Below the pieces are notes generated by a model. The model had not been told where the DNA came from. It searched no databases and saw only the letters and a list, made by a program, of their open reading frames with translations. This document shows, piece by piece, positions 19,296 to 29,118 of a stretch of 60,087 nt of DNA. A program made the translations under genes and the position numbers. How positions within the stretch are numbered: position 1 is the first letter of the stretch; every line of letters starts with the position of its first letter. The stretch lies in assembly GCF_016056275.1 (NCBI RefSeq), contig NZ_JAECZA010000013.1, forward strand, positions 1 through 60,087, written 5' to 3'. This DNA comes from Dendronalium phyllosphericum CENA369 (GTDB lineage: Bacteria > Cyanobacteriota > Cyanobacteriia > Cyanobacteriales > Nostocaceae).

Positions 19296-20852
19296 TTAGA
19301 TTTCGTTTTCTGGTGAAGTAGTAGCTACTTGTAGTGGCAAAGAGAGTACATAGCGATGTCCTGACTCTGGCGAACCTTGAATCATGATTTGTCCACCATG
19401 TAATTCTGCTAAATGACAGCTAAGTAACAGTCCCAAGCGTTCGCGTGACAAATTATCACGGTACTTATCTAAATCTATACCAGTAGATATAGTAAATGCA
19501 TCTGAGTCAGAAACACCCAAGTTTTGCGACTTCTCTACTGCAATTGGCCAGATGTCTGGATCTTCACGCTCTTCTGAGTGATTAGGGTAGGTTGCTGCTT
19601 CACCTGCAAGCTCAAACAAGGACAAGGGATTAAGGCGGAAATACGGGTCAACCTCTGTCATACCGTCTCCTAGCCAGGGATGGGAAACCCAAATAGTAAT
19701 ATTCAGCGTATTTTCTTTATAAGAAACATGAATGCGAACAATGCTGCCTGTAGCAGAAAGTTGAATTACACTAAAAACCAGATGATACAGAATTTGCCGC
19801 ACTTTGTCTTTATCTAAAGGCCAAATGCGACTGCGTCCTGGTTCTATGGACAAGCGAATGTCTTGCTCGCGGCGGTTAGCCGCTTCTTCTAACGTATTGA
19901 TAGCTTGTTGACATAGCATTTCAATATCTACAGGAACTAAATTCAGCACAGCTGCATTTTCATCTATTGCTCCTAATTCGGTAATTTCGTTAACTAAAGA
20001 AAGTAAATATCGACCACTATGTTGGATAATCTCTAAATATTCTCTTTGTTTAGTTGTCAACGGCCCATATATCTCGCGTCCCAAGACACTAGCCATCCCC
20101 AACACAGATGTTAAAGGTGTACGCAACTCCTGAGTGAGCTGCTCTAAAAGTTCTAGTTTCAGTTGCTTCGTAGAAACAGATTCTTTTTCTAATGTCGGTG
20201 GGGTAACTTTAATTTCGTTGGTGTGGCTATCATTGAGTGTCAAGGTAGGAGCGTTCTTGAAAGTAGTTGTTTCAGTTCTAGCTTGCAGCAGTCTGTTGCG
20301 CTCAAATTCACTCATGCTCCAACGCGCTATTATTTGCAAAAACTCAATGTCTCGCGTTGTAAAGTTGCGTGGCACCAAATCCATTACTGCTAATGCACCT
20401 AAGCAATGCCCCGAAGCATCAATCAATGGCGCTCCTAAGTAAGCGCGGATACCATATTCCTGTACCAACTTGCTAGTGGCGAGTATTGAATCTGTAAGTT
20501 TTTGCGTATCGTTAATCACGACTATTTGAAAATTTTCTACTACTTGGGTACAAAAAGATTCCCGGCGTAATAGTTGTCGGCTTTGTGCCAGATGATTCAT
20601 TAACCCTAACCGAGATAAGCCTACTGCTGACTTGAACCAGTGGCGTTCTTGATCTACAAATCCCAAGATGGAAATTGGCGCTTCCAAAAAATGGGCAGCT
20701 GTTTGAGTGGCTTCTTCAAAGACTGGTATTGTTTCTGCTTGCCGCAAACCTAACTCAGAGAGTACTTTGAGGCGTTGCTGTTCTCTTGTTTCCTGGGAAG
20801 CCCAACCATCCTTTAGGGAAAATAATTTGTTTTCAGGCTCTACCATTGCCAC
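19296..20852 (-). CDS. GAF histidine-kinase-like protein lacking the phospho-His
   Basis: 518 residues. A GAF domain spans about 30-190 (YGIRAYLGAPLIDASGHCLG in its core). A dimerisation/phosphotransfer helix pair lies at about 232-290 and a degraded ATPase domain at about 310-510. The phospho-accepting His of the normal SHELRTPL box is Gln241 (LTQELRTPL). The ATPase part is also worn: the N box reads ILYHLVFSVIQLS with no Asn, and no DxGxG box is seen. It is thus probably a pseudokinase that senses or scaffolds. GTG 20852 and ATG 20846 are both possible starts, with AAGG upstream. ictB follows downstream on the same strand. Confidence 0.85.
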   Translation of the reverse strand: MAMVEPENKLFSLKDGWASQETREQQRLKVLSELGLRQAETIPVFEEATQTAAHFLEAPISILGFVDQERHWFKSAVGLSRLGLMNHLAQSRQLLRRESFCTQVVENFQIVVINDTQKLTDSILATSKLVQEYGIRAYLGAPLIDASGHCLGALAVMDLVPRNFTTRDIEFLQIIARWSMSEFERNRLLQARTETTTFKNAPTLTLNDSHTNEIKVTPPTLEKESVSTKQLKLELLEQLTQELRTPLTSVLGMASVLGREIYGPLTTKQREYLEIIQHSGRYLLSLVNEITELGAIDENAAVLNLVPVDIEMLCQQAINTLEEAANRREQDIRLSIEPGRSRIWPLDKDKVRQILYHLVFSVIQLSATGSIVRIHVSYKENTLNITIWVSHPWLGDGMTEVDPYFRLNPLSLFELAGEAATYPNHSEEREDPDIWPIAVEKSQNLGVSDSDAFTISTGIDLDKYRDNLSRERLGLLLSCHLAELHGGQIMIQGSPESGHRYVLSLPLQVATTSPENEI

Positions 20853-21694
20853 CGCTACCTTGATAATTGCTCGATATTGTAATTTTTATAACCGCTGTTT
20901 CCGGGTTATGATTTTCTATCTTTAAGCATTCCCCAATTTAGCTACCGATAAACAATTTTGGAACAAAAATTTTGCATTACTTCCGTAAATGGGAGGTACG
21001 ATCGCACACAAGTTCTTAGTTACTGGTGCTGAATGTCTTACTTCAGGCTGGTGTAACTAAATATTACCTAAGTTTTAATACTAGATAACGTTAGTTTCAA
21101 ATGCAACTAGGGTACTATAACGCTAAGGATAGATGAAAAAGCTTGTGTCATTATCAAGTGATGATTGTTTAGTCTCTACGCTTAATCTCGACTTGCTTAA
21201 AATTACTGGTCAACTAAAAAACTAAAGTCTTTTACTCCTAAGTATAAAACCGGAGATTAATTTATATAAAAACTAAACTATTGAATTATTTTTAATTTTA
21301 AATTAATAATTTAGTCTTATGCTAAATTCACATTTGAAGTAGCAATATTATTAAATTTTTGACCTTTTAATTGTGGAAAAATCTCCAATTATTGAGGAAA
21401 TAATCTTGTTTATTCAGAAAAACAGTTCATCTTTTTTACCTAACAATAATTGACCGATCGACGAATCTTTATCAAGCATAAAACTATAATTTTGGCAAAG
21501 AAATAAAAATGCCAACTTAAAATGCCTTATTGAAAAGTCGATAAATGTTTTTCAGTAAATATTATAAATTGAAAATCATCAAAAATTCATTAATTTTTCA
21601 CGATTAGTATTTGTCGAAATGTTCTGATTAAGCCATAAATGGATAATGACGGTAGCGAACAAAGTTTAATATATAATTTCAAGGCTAACTGGCA
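20853..21694. other. Long gene-free AT-rich region
   Basis: 842 bp between divergent genes. No coding frame, tRNA or known small RNA is seen. 21230-21600 is markedly AT-rich. The promoter of the aminotransferase gene must lie toward the right end; an unannotated small RNA cannot be excluded. Confidence 0.5.
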
Positions 21695-22885
21695 ATGAAT
21701 CAAATGACTGTAAGAATTCCTTTTGTAGACCTGAAGTTACAACACCTGCCAATTCAAACTCAACTACAACAGGCAATTAATACCACATTGGAACGGGGAG
21801 ATTTTATTTTAGGGCGGGCACTTTCAGATTTTGAAGCAGCATTTGCAACGGCCTCTGGAACCAAATTTGGTGTGGGTGTGGCTTCAGGTACTGATGCGAT
21901 CGCCCTCGGTTTACAAGCGTGCAATATTGGTTATGGCGATGAAGTGATTTTACCAGCCAATACCTTTGTTGCAACATTAATTGGGGTGCTACGTGCTGGG
22001 GCCAAGCCAATTCTTGTAGATTGCGATCCCCAAACAGCTTTAATTGACTTGGAAGCAGCCGCCAAGGCAATTACACCTCAAACCAAAGCCATTATTCCGG
22101 TACATTTATACGGTCAAATGGTATCGCCACGACAGCTATTAGACTTTGCCGATACTTATAAATTATTAATTTTTGAAGATGCCGCACAGGCACACCTCGC
22201 CGAAAGAGATGGATATCGAGCTGGTTCGGTGGGAACAGCAGCAGCTTTTAGTTTTTATCCCAGCAAGAATTTAGGAGCGTTTGGCGATGGCGGGATGCTA
22301 TTGACGCGAGATGCAGATGTAGCCCAGAAGATGGTGCGCTTGCGGAATTATGGTGCATCCCAAAAGTATTTTCATGTTGAATCCGGTACGAACAGTCGCT
22401 TGGATACATTACAAGCCGCAGTATTATTAGAAAAATTACCATATTTGCCAGAGTGGAATCGCGATCGCTTGACTATTGCCCAGCAGTATGACGATGAGTT
22501 AGCACCTCTAGCAGCCTCTGGTATTATGCCCGTGCAAAATCAAAGCGGTTCGGGACATGTTTATCATCTTTACGTAATTAAAGTTAATGAATCTTGTATG
22601 TCAGAACGCCAGCAAATCCAGGACAAATTAACAGCAGAGGGAATTCAGACAGGCATTCACTACCCAATCCCCTGCCATCTTCAACCAGCATTCACCTACC
22701 TAGGCTATCAACAAGGAGACTTTCCCCACTCAGAAAAGCTGGCAAAGGAAATATTATCGTTACCTATGTATCCTGGTTTGAGCAGCAGCCAAATTAAAGA
22801 AGTTACATTGGCGATCGCTCGTTCAGTCTCAACTACTTTACACCCGAACCAATCTCCTGTCTCAGTTGGCAGTAAGGCTGCATAA
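21695..22885 (+). CDS. DegT/DnrJ/EryC1/StrS-family aminotransferase
   Basis: PLP enzyme of 396 residues, of the family that aminates keto-sugars for surface glycans or natural products. Lys191 in FYPSKNLGAFGDGG should hold PLP, with Asp162 in FEDAAQAH. The IPFVDLKLQHLPI start and HLYGQMV block are typical. The precise sugar is not deducible. It lies upstream of the exosortase gene, so a link to surface or exopolysaccharide building is plausible. Confidence 0.9.
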   Translation: MNQMTVRIPFVDLKLQHLPIQTQLQQAINTTLERGDFILGRALSDFEAAFATASGTKFGVGVASGTDAIALGLQACNIGYGDEVILPANTFVATLIGVLRAGAKPILVDCDPQTALIDLEAAAKAITPQTKAIIPVHLYGQMVSPRQLLDFADTYKLLIFEDAAQAHLAERDGYRAGSVGTAAAFSFYPSKNLGAFGDGGMLLTRDADVAQKMVRLRNYGASQKYFHVESGTNSRLDTLQAAVLLEKLPYLPEWNRDRLTIAQQYDDELAPLAASGIMPVQNQSGSGHVYHLYVIKVNESCMSERQQIQDKLTAEGIQTGIHYPIPCHLQPAFTYLGYQQGDFPHSEKLAKEILSLPMYPGLSSSQIKEVTLAIARSVSTTLHPNQSPVSVGSKAA

Positions 22886-23080
22886 AATGAAGACTTATGA
22901 TGGAGGCTAATTGCACTAGCCTCAGTAGTAAACGACAATAGTTATTGAGTTTTTAATTCAGTAAATCAACATTAAAAAGTATTAAACCGATAGCAGGAAT
23001 TCAGGAGACAGAATCCAGAATCTAACTCCTGACTTTTATACAGACGCGTTATAGCGCGCTACTGACTAACCCGAAAAATT

Positions 23081-23971
23081 ATGGCACTTCAGCAACAGCT
23101 TAGAAATAGAAACGCGGCACAATTACTGAGCATAGCGATTTTAGGCGTTTTGGTGCTGCTCTATGCTCCTATCTTGCTCCACTGGCTAGATGGTTGGCTG
23201 CACAAAAGTATCAGTATAGAACATGAATATTTTAGTCACGGTATTATCGGTTTACCGTTTGCCGCTTACCTAAGCTGGCTTAACCGGAAAAAGTGGCAAC
23301 GTTTGCCAGATACCACCCATCCTTTGGGTGGTGTTCTACTTTTTGTGGCAGGAATTTTCTATCTCAGCGGCGTTCCAGAGTGGGTAAACCTTTCTTTTCC
23401 GACGATATTGGCAGGATTATGTTTGTGGTTCAAAGGCTTACGGGGCTCCCGATTACAAGGCTTTCCGCTACTGCTAGTATTTCTAGCAACTCCAACAGCA
23501 GTACCATACCTAATTGCTCCTTACACCTTGCCTTTACAAAACTTCATCGCCGGTACAGCAGGCTTTATACTAAATCAATTTGGTATGGAAGTAACTGTCG
23601 ATGAGATGAATATATATGTCGGCGGACGGATTGTAGAAGTTGCCCCCTATTGTGCGGGGCTAAAAATGTTGTTTACTACTCTCTACGTCAGCTTGATGTT
23701 ACTTTATTGGACTGGTGCTTTATCTTCACGTCGCACCATCGCATGGTTTTTATCTATTGCCGTAATCATTAGCATTAGTGCAAATATCGTTCGTAACACT
23801 TTACTAGCTTTCTTTCACGGTACAGGTCAAGAAGCCGCTTTTAAATGGTTGCATGAGGGTTGGGGCGGCGATCTCTACTCTGCTTGTATGCTGCTTTTAT
23901 TAGTACCTCTGCTAAATAAAATTACTAGCTACTTCTCAGTAGTTCCAGAACAGGGGGAGCAAGAGGAATAA
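23081..23971 (+). CDS. Cyanoexosortase (CrtB-like)
   Basis: Exosortases are membrane cysteine proteases/transpeptidases that sort PEP-CTERM proteins. The protein has 296 residues and about eight membrane helices. The active-site triad is visible: Cys191 in VAPYCAGLKML, Arg238 in NIVRNTLLAFFHGTG and His258 in KWLHEGWGGD. The N-terminal half and length fit the cyanobacterial B type. The small system-associated protein often found just after such genes is absent; the next gene is a bilin lyase. Confidence 0.88.
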   Translation: MALQQQLRNRNAAQLLSIAILGVLVLLYAPILLHWLDGWLHKSISIEHEYFSHGIIGLPFAAYLSWLNRKKWQRLPDTTHPLGGVLLFVAGIFYLSGVPEWVNLSFPTILAGLCLWFKGLRGSRLQGFPLLLVFLATPTAVPYLIAPYTLPLQNFIAGTAGFILNQFGMEVTVDEMNIYVGGRIVEVAPYCAGLKMLFTTLYVSLMLLYWTGALSSRRTIAWFLSIAVIISISANIVRNTLLAFFHGTGQEAAFKWLHEGWGGDLYSACMLLLLVPLLNKITSYFSVVPEQGEQEE

Positions 23972-24024
23972 CAACTGACTCATGTACAGACAAGGGTTAA
24001 TCGCGTCTGTACGACAACTGACTC
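23971..24024. repeat. Small hairpin element flanked by 11-bp direct repeats
   Basis: GTACAGAC (23984-23991) and GTCTGTAC (24005-24012) form an 8-bp stem. The element is flanked by exact copies of ACAACTGACTC at 23971-23981 and 24014-24024. It may serve as the exosortase terminator. A related palindrome is at 42153-42222. Confidence 0.65.
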
Positions 24025-24111
24025 CTACCTCCTAGTTTTATGATGTAGAAGGTAGAGTTACTCAATTTTGAACGTTAGGAAATATCCTCGATAGGAGTCA
24101 GATTTCAATCT

Positions 24112-24744
24112 ATGGATGCAATGGAGTTTTTTCAACTAAGTACTGGGCGGTGGCGATCGCAACGCACTACACATCACTTGGCCTTCAAACGCTCTGAAAA
24201 AGGTGAATCTGAAATTCAGATCGAAACTTTGAGCGCTGACGATCCGAAAATTATTGAAATTTGCCATCTCCATGAATTTGGCCCTAGCTTGGCAGTTGGT
24301 GGAGCTTTTGTTTCTTGGCAAGGTTCAATGGGATGGGATAGAGAAGAAGAAAACCACACAGGTTCGACTGTGTTTGCACTGTTACCAGATACTGCCGATG
24401 GACGGGAGGGAACGCTGCTACGGGAGCGGGGTTATGCCGAAATTGTCCCTGTAGCAGGTCACTATCACATGGATGAGGAAGATGGGTTAGTCTTAACAAC
24501 TGAGTACGAAACCATGAGTTCGATTGAACGATTTTGGTTTGCCAGTCCCAGCCTCCGGATGCGGACTAGTACTGTGAAACGATTTGGTGGCTTCAGTACG
24601 GCTACGTTCTGTACTGAATTCCGGATTGCAGATGTCTTGGAGGCTGCCTCTAATGCAGACGTGGCTAGTCTCTCAAACCCAACTCCAGAGCAAATTCAAA
24701 AAACTGTTGAACCGACAAAATCCTTTTCCTTCTTTGGCTGGTAA
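24112..24744 (+). CDS. cpcS: CpcS/CpeS-type phycobiliprotein lyase
   Basis: S-type bilin lyases attach phycocyanobilin to the Cys84-type position of phycobiliproteins. The protein is a 210-residue lipocalin-like beta barrel. The family start MEFFQLSTGRWRSQRTTHH and the blocks GGAFVSWQGSMGW, ERFWFASPSLRMRTS and FCTEFRIAD are clear. It looks like the universal CpcS-III/CpeS1 type of Nostoc relatives. The C-terminal tail after about 175 is low complexity. The next gene starts 1 base after its stop. Start choice between ATG 24112 and ATG 24121 is open. Confidence 0.92.
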   Translation: MDAMEFFQLSTGRWRSQRTTHHLAFKRSEKGESEIQIETLSADDPKIIEICHLHEFGPSLAVGGAFVSWQGSMGWDREEENHTGSTVFALLPDTADGREGTLLRERGYAEIVPVAGHYHMDEEDGLVLTTEYETMSSIERFWFASPSLRMRTSTVKRFGGFSTATFCTEFRIADVLEAASNADVASLSNPTPEQIQKTVEPTKSFSFFGW

Positions 24745-24745
24745 A

Positions 24746-25294
24746 TTGCTACTGACAACTAGCACCGACCCCTTTACCCGTGGGTTGGATTACCTGTATG
24801 GCGCTCGCAGCTTGGCTTTAGAACCAGAGATAGTGGATGTGGTTTACGATCTAGACAACCGCATTCCTATCTGTACTTGGATTGGCAATCATATTGATGC
24901 GGTTAATGCCGAACTCAACGCCTATCTCCAAGCTTGCCATGACTGTTTTCACCCGTGGGAACAGTGTGTAATTCAGATATTTGCGGCTCCCTTCGCTCAA
25001 TCCTTTGGGATTGATGGTCTATGTAATCTTCAGACAAACCCAATTACTATCTTGATTGATGTAGGACGAGTGCAGCCAGAAGACTGGTGGTTATTGGTTA
25101 TGCACGAATATGCCCACGCTCATGCTGGTTCTCCTGGTCATCATCAAGAGTTCGCTAAATCTTTGGCTCATCTGTGCTTAGGACTAGCGATCGCACCTCC
25201 CTCCTGGCAAGCTGGTATGGAAGCTAGCTTGCGGTCTTACCCCAACTGCCGCCCTACTAAAGACCCGTTGGCGTTTTGGCAGGGGCTGGGGTGA
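24746..25294 (+). CDS. Predicted zinc metallopeptidase-like protein (HEYAH)
   Basis: Unrecognised protein of about 182 residues with a zincin motif: His120-Glu121-x-x-His124 in VMHEYAHAHAGSPGHHQEF. Further His residues at about 132-133 could be the third metal ligand, as in SprT/WLM-type peptidases. The frame stays open upstream to 24584 inside the lyase gene. The conserved-looking part begins near TDPFTRGLDYL, so I start it at TTG 24746, right after the lyase stop; this is tentative. The tight spacing means the two are very probably cotranslated. Confidence 0.7.
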   Translation: MLLTTSTDPFTRGLDYLYGARSLALEPEIVDVVYDLDNRIPICTWIGNHIDAVNAELNAYLQACHDCFHPWEQCVIQIFAAPFAQSFGIDGLCNLQTNPITILIDVGRVQPEDWWLLVMHEYAHAHAGSPGHHQEFAKSLAHLCLGLAIAPPSWQAGMEASLRSYPNCRPTKDPLAFWQGLG

Positions 25295-25491
25295 AGAGGA
25301 GCAGGGGGAGATGGGGGGAGAAAAATGTTAAATGACCACCGACTCATCCCCAATCCCCAATTCCTTGAAGATGAAAATCAAATTAACATATGTAACGCTT
25401 CATTAAACTAAATCGAATAAAAGTCCCCCTTAACCGTATGATTGTGAGTAATTATGCAAAATATTTTGTAAATAAAGGAAGTTTTTTCGGC

Positions 25492-26259
25492 GTGGCAATT
25501 CCTCTTTTAGAGTATTCTCCATCCTCTCAGAATCAGCGTGTTGTCGGGTACGAAGTTCCTGGGGATGAGCAACCCCGGATCTACTCCACACAAAACCTGC
25601 TTTCTTCTACGGAACTAGACAATCTGATCGAAGCGGCATATCGTCAGATTTTCTTCTATGCCTTTGCGGCAGATCGCGAACGTTATCTGGAGTCCCAACT
25701 CCGCAGCGGTCAGATCACTGTCAGAGACTTCATTCGTGGCTTAGTGCTGTCTAATACATATAAGCGTAGTTTCTACGATTTAAATAACAACTATCGCTTT
25801 GTTGAGCAGACAGTACAGCGAGTCCTCGGTCGTGATGTTTACGATAACCGCGAAAAGCTTGCTTGGTCAATTGTCGTGGCAACAAAGGGTGTTAAAGGCT
25901 TTATCGATGACTTACTCAACAGCGATGAGTACCTAGAAGCCTTTGGATACGACACCGTTCCCTTCCAGCGTCGTCGAGTTCTACCTGGACGAACAGAAGG
26001 TGAACTGCCTTTCAACATCAAGTCTCCACGCTACGATGAATACTATCGCGGCAAATTGGGCTTCCCACAAGTTATCTGGCAAACTGTTGTTCGTAGCTAC
26101 GTTCCCCAAGACAAGCAAGCGAAAGCAGGCAATCCATCTCTATTCCTGGATATGGCCAAGAGCATAAGTCCACAAGGGAATCAACCTCAACAAATTTCGG
26201 CACAGAACATTAATATTGAACAATCTGTACCTTATCGCAAGTTATCTGGCATAAATTAG
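25492..26259 (+). CDS. cpcG: Phycobilisome rod-core linker CpcG
   Basis: CpcG attaches phycocyanin rods to the allophycocyanin core. GTG 25492 gives the family start [16 protein letters not shown] with AAGGAAG upstream and 255 residues, the normal size. The longer frame to 25438 is not conserved. The linker domain (about 30-170) shows [24 protein letters not shown] and [20 protein letters not shown]. The tail is polar ([15 protein letters not shown]), so this is CpcG and not the membrane-bound CpcL type. It lies apart from the cpc operon, as is common when several cpcG copies exist. Confidence 0.93.
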   Translation: MAIPLLEYSPSSQNQRVVGYEVPGDEQPRIYSTQNLLSSTELDNLIEAAYRQIFFYAFAADRERYLESQLRSGQITVRDFIRGLVLSNTYKRSFYDLNNNYRFVEQTVQRVLGRDVYDNREKLAWSIVVATKGVKGFIDDLLNSDEYLEAFGYDTVPFQRRRVLPGRTEGELPFNIKSPRYDEYYRGKLGFPQVIWQTVVRSYVPQDKQAKAGNPSLFLDMAKSISPQGNQPQQISAQNINIEQSVPYRKLSGIN

Positions 26260-26260
26260 G

Positions 26261-26290
26261 TAAATCCCTATTAGTTCATGGGGATTTTAC
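26261..26290 (+). terminator. Terminator-like hairpin after cpcG
   Basis: GTAAATCCC at 26261-26269 pairs with GGGATTTTAC at 26282-26291 with one bulged base. It begins 1 base after the cpcG stop codon, between cpcG and the convergent XRE gene. Confidence 0.55.
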
Positions 26291-26383
26291 AAAATTTGAA
26301 GCTTGGAGATGAGAAGTCAATGATTTCCCATTTCCAAGCTTCAACTGTATTCGTTGAGCGATCGCAACTAACATCCAAACTAA

Positions 26384-26803
26384 TCAAGCACTTTCCTCAT
26401 CTTTTGCGCGAAACCCTAGCTCCATCAGTGCTTTGCGAATTTTGGCTTTAGAAGGACGAATTGTGGGAGGAGTTAATCCCATCTCTCTAGCAGTCTCAAA
26501 CATTTCCCTCATCAGTACATCTAGAGAGTTATCGTTCGCATCTTCTGGCAGTTTTTCAATCCTTCCCTCATAAGCTAGAGTGTAAAGCTCTAGATGGTGT
26601 ACATCCATTACTCTAGCCAGCTTTCTCAAGGTTTCAGGCGTAGGACAGGTTCCTTTAAAGCAGGCTCCTCTCAGCCTGGGTTGAGGAATTCCAGACAACT
26701 CCGCTAGACGGTTCATGCTAATACCTTGTTCTTCCAGATGTTGAAGAATTAACCGTCCTAACGGGGAGCAATCTTCAGATTTTATTTGTAACCTTGCTGG
26801 CAT
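26384..26803 (-). CDS. XRE-type helix-turn-helix protein
   Basis: 139 residues. A helix-turn-helix of the XRE/Cro fold covers about 15-75 (GRLILQHLEEQGISMNRLA, then ELSGIPQPRLRGACFKG and PETLRKLARVMDVHHLELY). The C-terminal part is helical and basic and ends with GFRAKDEESA. No partner gene is adjacent, so it is not an obvious antitoxin. The target is unknown. It is convergent with cpcG. Confidence 0.82.
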   Translation of the reverse strand: MPARLQIKSEDCSPLGRLILQHLEEQGISMNRLAELSGIPQPRLRGACFKGTCPTPETLRKLARVMDVHHLELYTLAYEGRIEKLPEDANDNSLDVLMREMFETAREMGLTPPTIRPSKAKIRKALMELGFRAKDEESA

Positions 26804-27058
26804 TATTCAGTATCAAAGGGATACGGCGATCTATAGGATAAGCTGTAAAACATTTAATTTGCAATAATGCAATTACTTTTATGTTTTAATTTCGTGACTT
26901 ATTTGATATTAGCTTGTTATCGCTATATCGGTCTATGTAAAAAATTTTGTAATTTTTGTATAGATTTTAATATTTGTTTTAAGACAGCATTGAAACTTAT
27001 AGCCGATTGCTTTTGAGGATTTTATTTCTTCCTTAATTTTCCGGAAAATGTTTGTTTT

Positions 27059-27739
27059 TTATGTATCGTCAGCTTGGGTATTTTGTCTCAAGATAAACAT
27101 ATTTTTTGCTTGAAAATCTAAAAGATTTTGAATTTCTGCCTGAAGATTGAAGCGAGCAGATTGTTCCGCAGTCTCGAACATCAAGGGCGTAAAGTAGATG
27201 CGCTGGCGCTGCAAAAATCGTTCTAAAACCTGTTTGCGACCTGCAATATACTCGGCTTCTGACACCCAAGCATACTCTCGACGAATTGCACGCGCATATT
27301 CCTGATATTGAATTGGGTTAGCCGCTAAAATTGCTAAATCTGCATCAAGTAGGACTTGGCTATCACAGTCATCCGCAGCAGCTTGGTGGTGTTTGGTGTT
27401 AAGAATGAGACGAGTGACACTTGCGATCGCAGTAGGTGGAACGTTCAGACTATTTAGCACAGCGCCAGCATATTCCGCGCTTCTTTCTTCGTTATCTTGA
27501 GCTTGAGTGTCATAAATGACATCGTGAAACCACGCCGCCAACTGCACAGCAATCAGATTTTTAGCATGGGCTTGTAAAGTTTCTATTGCGTTGAGGACAT
27601 GATGAATGTGTTTTAGTGTGTGATAGTGGCGATCGCAGCTAGAATAAGCCTCAACTAAAGAAGTAAAAGCTTGTTCGCTTGCTATTAGGTCAACTCCAAA
27701 AGACTGGAGTGTATGTTGCCAGTAATCAAATAACTCCAT
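27059..27739 (-). CDS. HD-domain phosphohydrolase-like protein
   Basis: 226 residues of the COG4339-type HD family. The metal ligands are visible in RHYHTLKHIHHVLNAI and AAWFHDVIYDTQAQDNEERSA (the HD pair), with a later DADLAILAANP. The substrate is not known. It lies 8 bp after the monooxygenase stop, so it should be the third gene of the SDR-FMO-HD operon. Confidence 0.85.
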   Translation of the reverse strand: MELFDYWQHTLQSFGVDLIASEQAFTSLVEAYSSCDRHYHTLKHIHHVLNAIETLQAHAKNLIAVQLAAWFHDVIYDTQAQDNEERSAEYAGAVLNSLNVPPTAIASVTRLILNTKHHQAAADDCDSQVLLDADLAILAANPIQYQEYARAIRREYAWVSEAEYIAGRKQVLERFLQRQRIYFTPLMFETAEQSARFNLQAEIQNLLDFQAKNMFILRQNTQADDT

Positions 27740-27747
27740 TGCTACTT

Positions 27748-29118
27748 TTAACGTACTAATGGCTGATGCTGAATACTTTGCAAGGGAGGAAGTGGCTGAT
27801 TGTGAAAGTGAGGATGTTGAGCATCAACTTGATGTGCTTTTTTCACAAGCCAATCAAATAAAAAATTGGCCAGCTTTAATTGTCTAAAAATCTGCTGGGG
27901 ATCTGCCAAATGACTTTGTGGTAACTTTTGTCCTATTTCTTTCAGGACTAAACCAATAGGCACATTAATTTTATCTTGGAGTTTCAGATAACGGGTAAAT
28001 AGCGAACCGAAAGCCGCAATTAACGAACCGACTCCGCCTCGTGCTTGTCCCCAACCAATAAAATAAAGTCCTTTGTAATCGTCAAAAAAAGAGCCGCCAT
28101 AGCATTTAACTACCGCTCCTTCGATACGCTGAAGTTCTGGAGGTAGGAAAGGATAAGCAACGTGATAACCTGTTGCACAAACAATTAGGTCGAATGCTTC
28201 TCGACTACCATCGACAAATTCGACTTCCCAGCCATCAAGTTTACGTACAGCGGGTTTGGGAATGATTCGTCCGTGTTTGATGTAGTAGGGAACCTCATTA
28301 TTGAGAGTTGGGTGCTTGTCAAAAACTCGATGGTTGGGTTGGGATAGACCATAATCTTTGTGCGTACCAAAGCTTAGGCGAATAATTGCATAAGCCATAA
28401 GTCGCTGAAACCATTGTGGCATCCACCATTTCATCAAATCAGCAACTGGGAATCCTGCAAATGACTTGGGGATAAACCACACCGACTCGCGCATACTCAA
28501 AACGCATTTAGCTCCCACACGAGCCGCTTCTGCTGCCAAATCGCAGGCGGAGTTTCCTCCACCGATAACCAAAACTCGTTTGCCTACGAGCTGATTAGGG
28601 CGTTTGTAATCTTTGGAATGGATAATCTCGCCGTTAAATTTTCCTTGGAACTTAGGAAAACGTTTGTTCCAGTGATGGCCGTTGCATATCAACACTCCTT
28701 TATAGATTCGCTGTTCTCCATCAGCAAAGGTGACTTCCCAAAGATTGTTTTCAACTGGTTGCGCATAACTAATTGTACGATTCAGTTCGATATTTTCTCG
28801 CAAATCAAAGCGATCGCAAAAGGCATTTAAGTAATCCCGCATGTTCTGCGCGCTCGGAAAGTCGGGATAATTATCGGGCATGGGGAAATGAGTAAATTGG
28901 GTAATCTTGCGTGACGAAATAATATGTGCTGTTTCGTAAACACCGTGATACCAATTTCCGCCAATATTATCGCTAGCATCGACTTGATCGTAAGGAATAT
29001 CAGCAGCTTTCAGCGCTTGAGCCATACCCAATCCCACAAAACCAGCCCCAATAATTAGATGCTTGTCAGCAGTATCGATTATCTTCTCAATTTTATTAAA
29101 GCTATTTACCTTGACCAC
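27748..29118 (-). CDS. Flavin-containing monooxygenase
   Basis: 456 residues with two dinucleotide folds: FAD at IIGAGFVGLGMAQAL (about 21-35) and NADP at VLVIGGGNSACDLAAEA (about 185). Between them, FQGKFNGEIIHSKDYK matches the FMO fingerprint FxGxxxHxxxY. It should oxygenate a soft nucleophile or a ketone; the substrate is unknown. GTG 29118 has AGGAGG at the right distance and overlaps the SDR gene by 17 bp, so the two are translationally coupled. Confidence 0.9.
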   Translation of the reverse strand: MVKVNSFNKIEKIIDTADKHLIIGAGFVGLGMAQALKAADIPYDQVDASDNIGGNWYHGVYETAHIISSRKITQFTHFPMPDNYPDFPSAQNMRDYLNAFCDRFDLRENIELNRTISYAQPVENNLWEVTFADGEQRIYKGVLICNGHHWNKRFPKFQGKFNGEIIHSKDYKRPNQLVGKRVLVIGGGNSACDLAAEAARVGAKCVLSMRESVWFIPKSFAGFPVADLMKWWMPQWFQRLMAYAIIRLSFGTHKDYGLSQPNHRVFDKHPTLNNEVPYYIKHGRIIPKPAVRKLDGWEVEFVDGSREAFDLIVCATGYHVAYPFLPPELQRIEGAVVKCYGGSFFDDYKGLYFIGWGQARGGVGSLIAAFGSLFTRYLKLQDKINVPIGLVLKEIGQKLPQSHLADPQQIFRQLKLANFLFDWLVKKAHQVDAQHPHFHNQPLPPLQSIQHQPLVR

